Source: Anaerolineales bacterium
GTDB lineage: Bacteria > Chloroflexota > Anaerolineae > Anaerolineales > UBA6663
Direction of reading: 5' to 3'
Assembly (NCBI GenBank): GCA_017999235.1
Contig: JAGOBN010000071.1
Coordinates: 1 to 10,427, forward strand
DNA: 10,427 nt
Shown: piece by piece, positions 6,220 to 10,427 of the stretch
How positions within the stretch are numbered: position 1 is the first letter of the stretch
Layout of the letters: each line of letters starts with the position of its first letter
Translations under genes and position numbers: made by a program
The notes under the pieces: generated by a model
Database searches by the model: none
Seen by the model: the letters and a program-made list of their open reading frames with translations, nothing else
What the model was told of the DNA's origin: nothing

Positions 6220-6852
6220 ATGTCAGCTGAACTTGTGAATGCCATCGCCGAGATGCAGGAGGAAGAGGCGCTCGCCTTGACCCAAAAGCTGCTGGACAGC
6301 GGCGCCAGCCCGGTCTCGATCCTGGATGACTGCCGGGCCGCCATGGAGATTGTGGGCCAGCGCTTCGAGAAAAACGAATACTTCATCCCCGAACTGATCC
6401 TGGCCGGCGAAATGATGAAGGCCATCGCCGCCGTGGTGAAACCGCGCCTTACGCAAAGCGCGGGCGGCCAGACCGGCAGCAAGGTCCTGCTCGGCACCGT
6501 GCAGGGCGACATCCACGACATCGGCAAGGACATCGTCAGCTTCATGCTGGACGTCAACGGCTTCCAGGTGAAAGACCTGGGCGTGGATGTGCCGGTGGCG
6601 ACCTTTGTGGCCGAGATCAAGGCTTACCAGCCGGCGGTGGTCGCCCTCTCGGGCTTCCTGACGCTGGCGTACACTTCGATGAAGGAGACGGTGGAGGCCA
6701 TCACGGCGGCCGGCCTGCGCCAGCAGGTCAAGATCATGATCGGCGGCGGAACGATGGATCAGCAGATCTGCGCCTACGCCGGGGCGGACGCCTTCGGCAA
6801 AGACGCCATGGCCGCGGTGGCGCTGGCCAAAGAGTGGACGGGAGCGAAATAA
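6220..6852 (+). CDS. Corrinoid protein (methyltransferase cap plus B12-binding domain), MtgC/MtvC-like, paralog 2
   Basis: A 210-residue methyl carrier. Residues about 1-85 are the helical cap (QRFEKNEYFIPELILAGEMM) and residues about 88-205 the B12 domain, with D97-x-H99-x-x-G102 in GDIHDIGKD, LSGFLTLAYTSM and IGGGTMDQ. His99 should be the lower axial ligand of cobalt. It stands between the MeTr-like gene and the UroD-type methyltransferase gene, 1 bp from the latter, which is the order expected of a three-component system in which this protein is the shared methyl carrier. The 43-bp gap before it holds the strong ribosome site. It shares the whole architecture with paralog 1 (1056-1736), but the two differ through the surface-exposed C-terminal half. 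The family call is firm; the native substrate system is not known. Confidence 0.95.
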   Translation: MSAELVNAIAEMQEEEALALTQKLLDSGASPVSILDDCRAAMEIVGQRFEKNEYFIPELILAGEMMKAIAAVVKPRLTQSAGGQTGSKVLLGTVQGDIHDIGKDIVSFMLDVNGFQVKDLGVDVPVATFVAEIKAYQPAVVALSGFLTLAYTSMKETVEAITAAGLRQQVKIMIGGGTMDQQICAYAGADAFGKDAMAAVALAKEWTGAK

Positions 6853-6853
6853 C

Positions 6854-8122
6854 ATGGCTACGCCGATTTCTGACGCCGGCAAGACCCCGCAGCAATTGTT
6901 CGCCGAGCGCGCCCAGCGCCTGCAAGACGCCCTGCAGCTTAAGCAGCCGGACCGCATCCCGATCCAGCTCGGCTTTGGCTACATGCTGGCCGAGATGGGC
7001 GGCATCACCCGCCAGGAGCAGCACGAGAACGGCGCCAAGGAGCAGGAGCTGCTGGAGAAGGCGGCCCTGGAATTCCAGCCGGACGCCGCGATGGGCGTGT
7101 ACAACAATCCCGGGCCGAGCACGGCCGTGGGCGACCGCATGACCCGCTTCCCCGGCCACGGCCTGCCGGCCAACGGCTCCTTCCAATTCGTGGAAGGCGA
7201 GTACATGAAGCCCGAGGACTATGACGCCTTCATCGAGGACCCGTCCGACTGGGCGATCCGCAAGTATTGGCCGCGCGTCTTCAGCAAGCTGGAAGGTCTG
7301 GCGCTGCTGCCGCCGCTGGGCATGGCCGCTTTCGGCCACTACCATCTGCCCAATCTGGGCGTGATCAAAGCGCCGCCGGTCGCAGCCGCCCTGCGGGCGC
7401 TGGCCGACGCCGTGGATGCGGCGGAGGCGATGGGGGCGCGCAACATCGGCTCCATGCAGCGCATGATCGCCCTGGGCTTCGCGCCGGCCACCTTCGTCGG
7501 CTCGCTGATCGAGACGCCCTTCGACTTCATGTCCGACACCCTGCGCGGCATGCGCGGCATCATGCTCGATATCCACCGCCGGCCGGCGAAACTGCTGGCC
7601 GCCATGGAGAAGGTGCTCAAATTCCAGCTCGAGTTCGCCATCAGCTGGAGCCGCGCCACGGGCATCAACGTCTGTTTCATCCCCCTGCACCGCGGCTCGG
7701 ACGGCTTCATGTCCCTGCCGCAGTTCGAGAAGTTCTACTGGCCGACCCTCAAGGCCATGCAGCTGAGCCTGGTGGAAGCCGGCATCCAGCCGTTTGTGTT
7801 CTACGAAGGCGTCTGGGACCAGCGCCTGAAATACCTGACCGAGCTGCCCCGGGGCAAGACGGCGGGCCTGTTCCAGTCCAGCGACATCTTCAAGGTCAAG
7901 GAAGTCGTCGGCGACACGATGTGCATCATGGGCGGCATGCGGAATTCGCTGCTGCAGGCCGGCACGGCCGAAGAAGTGCGCGCCCTGACCATCCGGCTGT
8001 GCCGGGAGGTGGGCCGGGGCGGCGGCTTCATCATGAGCACCGGCATCGGTGAGATGGAAGGCTGCCGGCCGGACCTGGTCAAGGTCTGGGTTGACACGAC
8101 CAAAGAGTACGGCGTCTATTAA
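6854..8122 (+). CDS. Uroporphyrinogen decarboxylase (UroD)-family methyltransferase, probable substrate:corrinoid methyltransferase
   Basis: A 422-residue UroD-fold (TIM-barrel) protein, longer than haem-pathway HemE (about 350). MtaA, CmuA and MtvB-type corrinoid methyltransferases use this fold. Its place directly after the corrinoid protein (1 bp gap, GGGAG at 6840-6844) makes it the likely enzyme demethylating the primary substrate. N-terminal features are RAQRLQDALQLKQPDRIPIQ and a large insert at about residues 75-125; later come METHYL-group-enzyme-like blocks SLPQFEKFYWPTLK, ELPRGKTAGLFQSSDIFKVK and SLLQAGTAEEV. The canonical MtaA zinc ligands His-x-Cys are not where expected: that strand reads F316-Y317-E318-G319. 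Cys357 (DTMCIMGG) may match the later Cys ligand, and Asp322, Cys274 and His279 are other possible ligands. I recall a subfamily with Trp/Phe-Glu-Gly-Asp here, common in anaerobes and of unknown substrate. It ends in TAA, followed by hairpins. Confidence 0.85.
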   Translation: MATPISDAGKTPQQLFAERAQRLQDALQLKQPDRIPIQLGFGYMLAEMGGITRQEQHENGAKEQELLEKAALEFQPDAAMGVYNNPGPSTAVGDRMTRFPGHGLPANGSFQFVEGEYMKPEDYDAFIEDPSDWAIRKYWPRVFSKLEGLALLPPLGMAAFGHYHLPNLGVIKAPPVAAALRALADAVDAAEAMGARNIGSMQRMIALGFAPATFVGSLIETPFDFMSDTLRGMRGIMLDIHRRPAKLLAAMEKVLKFQLEFAISWSRATGINVCFIPLHRGSDGFMSLPQFEKFYWPTLKAMQLSLVEAGIQPFVFYEGVWDQRLKYLTELPRGKTAGLFQSSDIFKVKEVVGDTMCIMGGMRNSLLQAGTAEEVRALTIRLCREVGRGGGFIMSTGIGEMEGCRPDLVKVWVDTTKEYGVY

Positions 8123-8124
8123 TC

Positions 8125-8138
8125 CGGGGCGCTCCCCG
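8125..8138 (+). terminator. Small GC hairpin after the UroD-type gene
   Basis: CGGGG (8125-8129) pairs perfectly with CCCCG (8134-8138) around a CGCT loop, beginning two bases after the stop codon. There is no T-run, so by itself it is more likely an mRNA 3'-end stabiliser or part of a double terminator. Confidence 0.4.
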
Positions 8139-8146
8139 ATCTAGCG

Positions 8147-8192
8147 CAGCGGCCCAGCCCGCGGAACGCCGGGCGGACTGGGCCGCTGTTTA
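8147..8192 (+). terminator. Strong hairpin, probable end of the methyltransferase operon
   Basis: An 11-bp perfect stem pairs 8147-8157 (CAGCGGCCCAG) with 8178-8188 (CTGGGCCGCTG). An inner GCCCG/CGGGC stem extends it, and TTTA follows at 8189-8192. The T-run is short, so termination may be partial and allow some read-through into the transporter gene. Confidence 0.6.
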
Positions 8193-8243
8193 GCGTGCAG
8201 GGCCGGGGCTTTCCGCCGGCCCACCGAGTCTGTGAGAACAAGC

Positions 8244-9461
8244 ATGCCCAATCGACAACGCGCCTGGGTGGTACTGCTGGCCGTCTATCTGGCCGGCATC
8301 GCGGTGGCCTTGAATCAAATGAAAGTGCCGCCGGTGATGCAGGTCTTGCTCCTGGATCTCAACATCGATATGGCCACTGGGGGCTGGCTGATGTCATCCT
8401 TTGCGGTGGCGGGCGTGGTCCTGGGCCTGCCGGCGGCGCTGCTGCTGAACCGCGTCGGCCCCCGGCCGGCCGGCCTGCTGGCGCTGGGCGCCACGGTCGC
8501 CGGGTCCATCCTCGGCGCTCTGTCCACCAACGCGGCCGGCCTCCTGCTGGGCCGCGCGGTGGAGGGGCTGGGTCTGGGGTTGATCGGCGTCGTGGCGCCG
8601 GCCGTCATCAGCCAGTGGTTCCCGCCGGCGGAACGCGGTCTGCCGATGGGCATCTGGGCCTCCTGGGTGCCGGTGGGCAGCTTCCTGATTTTCAATGTGG
8701 CCGACGGCGTGTCCGGAGCTTATGGCTGGCGGGGGCTGTGGTGGCTCGGCACCGCGGTGGCGGCCGGGGCGCTGGTCATCTACGCCGCCCTGGTCAGTGT
8801 CCCCCCGGCGGCGCCCGCCGCGCCGGCGCCGGCCGGCGCCCCGGACCTGCGCCTGGGCCGCTGGGTGTGGCACCCGGCGAGCTGGATCCTGGCGCTGATC
8901 TTCGCGACGTTTACGTTTGCCTTCACCGGCTACGGCACCTGGTCGCCGTCCTATCTCAATACGGTGCTGGGCTTGGAGATGCCGGCCGCCAACTTCAACG
9001 CCAGCTTGTCGAGTCTGGTGGTGATCCCGGCCACGATCGTGGCCGGCTGGGTGCTGGACCGGGTGCCGAACCGCAAATTGATCCTGGCGCTGGCTATTGG
9101 CGCTTCCGCCGGGCTGCTGCTGTGGTGCTTCCGGCTGGAGAACCCGGCCTGGGTGGCGCCGTATTTCATCCTGCTGGGGGCCGTGGGCGGCTTTATTCCG
9201 ACGACGGCCTTCACCCTGGCGCCCGAGACGATGCCGCGGCCGGAGTTGGCGGGCCTGGCGCTGGGCATCCTCAGCGTGGGGCAGAACCTGGGTGCGGTTT
9301 TGGGCGCGCCCGTCATCGCCGCGCTGATCGCCGGCGGGCAATGGGAGGCCGGCACCTGGCCGGTGGTCGGCGCGCTCGCCCTCGGCCTGGGCGCGATCTG
9401 GCTGCTCCGTCTGCCGGCCGGGCCGGGCCGAGCGCCGGACAGCGCCAACGCTCCGGCCTAG
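8244..9461 (+). CDS. Major facilitator superfamily transporter (CynX/NarK-like MFS)
   Basis: A polytopic inner-membrane carrier of 405 residues with about twelve hydrophobic segments in two halves. The first half has VVLLAVYLAGIAVAL, a degenerate motif A in the TM2-TM3 loop (LLLNRVGPRPAG) and GRAVEGLGLGLIGVVAPAVI. A Pro/Ala-rich central loop lies near residue 190, and the second half carries GWVLDRVPNRKLIL in the TM8-TM9 position. The start is uncertain: GTG at 8232 adds four residues, but ATG 8244 gives the usual short cytoplasmic N-tail and has GAGA a few bases upstream. It lies 121 bp after the UroD-type gene and beyond its terminator-like hairpin, so it may be a separate unit or a read-through tail of the operon. 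Import of the methylated substrate or export of the demethylated product is plausible from position only. It ends 21 bp before a convergent gene. Confidence 0.88.
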   Translation: MPNRQRAWVVLLAVYLAGIAVALNQMKVPPVMQVLLLDLNIDMATGGWLMSSFAVAGVVLGLPAALLLNRVGPRPAGLLALGATVAGSILGALSTNAAGLLLGRAVEGLGLGLIGVVAPAVISQWFPPAERGLPMGIWASWVPVGSFLIFNVADGVSGAYGWRGLWWLGTAVAAGALVIYAALVSVPPAAPAAPAPAGAPDLRLGRWVWHPASWILALIFATFTFAFTGYGTWSPSYLNTVLGLEMPAANFNASLSSLVVIPATIVAGWVLDRVPNRKLILALAIGASAGLLLWCFRLENPAWVAPYFILLGAVGGFIPTTAFTLAPETMPRPELAGLALGILSVGQNLGAVLGAPVIAALIAGGQWEAGTWPVVGALALGLGAIWLLRLPAGPGRAPDSANAPA

Positions 9462-9482
9462 CGCAGCGGGCGCGCGGCCGCC

Positions 9483-9827
9483 TTAATCCAAAACCCGGCC
9501 AAAAATCACGGGATCCAGTTCGCGCTGCGGCGCGGCGGCCGGCTCCGGGGGGGCCGGCCGTTCGGGGTCGTCGTTCTCGGCCCGAGCAGGGGGTATCTCC
9601 ACCGGGGGATACCACCCCAGGCCGTCGGCGTCTTTGTCATGCAGCAGCGCCGGGGTGTTGATCCCCAGCCAGGCCAGCGTCAACCCGAGAAAGATGGCCA
9701 GGCCCAGCACTTGCAGCGGCATTTCCGCCTGGTCCGGCAGGCCCAAACGATGGACCCAGACCAGCGCCGCCATCAGCAACACGCCTAATCCGAATAACTG
9801 CCACCAAGCTGGCCGCTGAGTTGTCAT
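9483..9827 (-). CDS. Small two-helix membrane protein of unknown function
   Basis: A 114-residue protein I do not recognise. Residues about 8-26 and 36-56 are hydrophobic and form two membrane helices (LFGLGVLLMAALVWVH and VLGLAIFLGLTLAWLGI). The remaining half is soluble, Pro/Ala/Glu-rich and acidic (YPPVEIPPARAENDD, APPEPAAAP), so probably disordered in the cytoplasm or outside. The frame is open far upstream over the permease gene, but AGGAGG at 9835-9840 (minus) seven bases before ATG 9827 fixes the start. It sits 29 bp behind the APC permease gene and is probably co-transcribed with it, which suggests an accessory subunit or a helper of that carrier (inference). Confidence 0.75.
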   Translation of the reverse strand: MTTQRPAWWQLFGLGVLLMAALVWVHRLGLPDQAEMPLQVLGLAIFLGLTLAWLGINTPALLHDKDADGLGWYPPVEIPPARAENDDPERPAPPEPAAAPQRELDPVIFGRVLD

Positions 9828-9834
9828 GGGATAA

Positions 9835-9840
9835 CCTCCT
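9835..9840 (-). promoter_or_regulatory. Near-consensus ribosome binding site fixing the start at 9827
   Basis: AGGAGG on the minus strand stands seven bases before ATG 9827, inside the 29-bp gap after the permease stop. It rules out the much longer frame that runs antisense-free through the permease gene. Confidence 0.75.
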
Positions 9841-9856
9841 CGCAAGCGCCGGCCGT

Positions 9857-10427
9857 TCAATCGACGTGGTAGGGGATGTCGGTAATCACCACCCCCGGCT
9901 GGAACAACAGCGCCAGCCGCAGCCAAACCGCGGTTTGCGCGTGCAGCAGGCTGTGCCACCAGGTGCGCGACACAAACTGCGGCACCACAATCGTGATCCG
10001 CTGGTTGGGCGCGCACTGGGCCGCCAACCCCCGGATGTAATCCACCAACGGCTCCAGCATCAGCCGATAGGGCGATTCCAAGATCACCAGGCGCACGCCG
10101 TCGCCCCAGGTCTCCCATTTCTGGCGCAGCCGGCCCGCTTCGGCCGCCTCCAGGGAGATGTGGACCACCGTCACATCCGAGGAGAGCGAGCGCGCGTAGT
10201 TCAAGGCCGCCAGCGTTCCGCGATGCACGCCCGCGATCGGCACCACCACCCGGTGCCGGACCACGCGGGCCGGCGCGCCGAAATTCTCCAGCGACAGCCG
10301 TTTGGCCAGATGTTTGTAGTGGTGATGGATGGCAAAAAAACCGGTCACCAGCAGCGGCACGATGACGATGATGATCCAGGCGCCGTCGCGGAATTTGGTG
10401 ACCGCGAACACCACCATCACCACCGCC
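9857..10427 (-). CDS. APC-family amino acid/polyamine-type permease, C-terminal part (5' end beyond window)
   Basis: The visible 190 codons are the end of a larger membrane carrier; the frame runs off the right edge, and the first Met/Val codons seen are internal. It opens with the last membrane helix (AWIIIVIVPLLVTGFFAIH) and a HHHYKHLAKRLSLE segment. A soluble cytoplasmic tail of about 130 residues follows, resembling a universal-stress-protein-like Rossmann fold (HRVVVPIAGVHRGTLAALNY, ARSLSSDVTVVHISLE, then ITIVVPQFVSRTWWHSLLHA). I know this domain order from bacterial APC permeases of about 600-700 residues, often annotated as amino acid permeases; the Trp-Trp-His/LLHAQTA block near the end is typical of them. 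Substrate cannot be read. It stops at 9857-9859 (TGA), just ahead of the two-helix protein gene. Confidence 0.85.
   Translation of the reverse strand, partial: AVVMVVFAVTKFRDGAWIIIVIVPLLVTGFFAIHHHYKHLAKRLSLENFGAPARVVRHRVVVPIAGVHRGTLAALNYARSLSSDVTVVHISLEAAEAGRLRQKWETWGDGVRLVILESPYRLMLEPLVDYIRGLAAQCAPNQRITIVVPQFVSRTWWHSLLHAQTAVWLRLALLFQPGVVITDIPYHVD

Noticed and set aside
6854..8122. Haem-pathway uroporphyrinogen decarboxylase (HemE)
   Set aside because: The protein is clearly longer, diverges from HemE and lies in a corrinoid methyltransferase operon with no haem genes.
8195..9661. Long plus-strand frame over the MFS gene and beyond
   Set aside because: The translation is Arg/Gly/Ala-rich with no family features; the frame from 8244 gives a clean membrane transporter.
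9828..10118. Extended N terminus for the two-helix protein
   Set aside because: It is an off-frame shadow of the permease gene; the AGGAGG site at 9835-9840 fixes ATG 9827.

Overview
This is a GC-rich bacterial window whose genes lie close together, with one AT-rich divergent control region at about 2536-2763. The gene families present suggest an anaerobic bacterium with corrinoid-dependent one-carbon metabolism: a ferredoxin-like corrinoid activator, a methyltetrahydrofolate-type methyltransferase, two corrinoid proteins, a UroD-type methyltransferase and DUF1638. The style of the proteins makes Chloroflexota (Anaerolineae-like) my best guess, but this is an inference and no marker gene settles it.

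Layout. (1) 1-1045, plus strand: the end of a DtxR/MntR-type metal-dependent regulator, then a membrane-anchored DUF1573-like protein. The second frame holds one internal TGA (863-865) directly after a Cys codon. The frame then continues through a typical second half of the Ig-like domain to TAG at 1043-1045, and a strong hairpin follows the TGA at the spacing expected of a bacterial SECIS element. I read it as a candidate new selenoprotein with a Gly-Cys-Sec motif, and it is the most interesting item here. (2) 1056-2535, minus strand: a GntR/UTRA regulator followed by a corrinoid protein gene. (3) 2536-2763: divergent promoter region with a good sigma-70-like promoter, an inverted repeat and a tandem repeat. 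(4) 2764-8122, plus strand: an operon of DUF1638 protein, RACo-like corrinoid activator, methyl-THF:corrinoid methyltransferase, a second corrinoid protein and a UroD-family methyltransferase, ending in hairpins. (5) 8244-9461, plus strand: an MFS transporter. (6) 9483 to the right edge, minus strand: a small two-helix membrane protein downstream of the C-terminal part of an APC-type permease with a cytoplasmic tail domain.

How the genes fit together. Regions 2-4 look like one self-contained methyl-transfer system. The UroD-type enzyme would take a methyl group from an unknown donor (methoxylated or methylated compound) and pass it to the Co(I) corrinoid protein. The MeTr-like enzyme would move it to tetrahydrofolate, and the RACo-like ATPase would re-reduce corrinoid that has oxidised to Co(II). 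The GntR regulator between the two arms probably senses the substrate or a metabolite. The MFS transporter downstream may import the substrate or export the demethylated product. UGA is the ordinary stop of several genes in the window, so the internal TGA at 863 is not explained by a changed genetic code.
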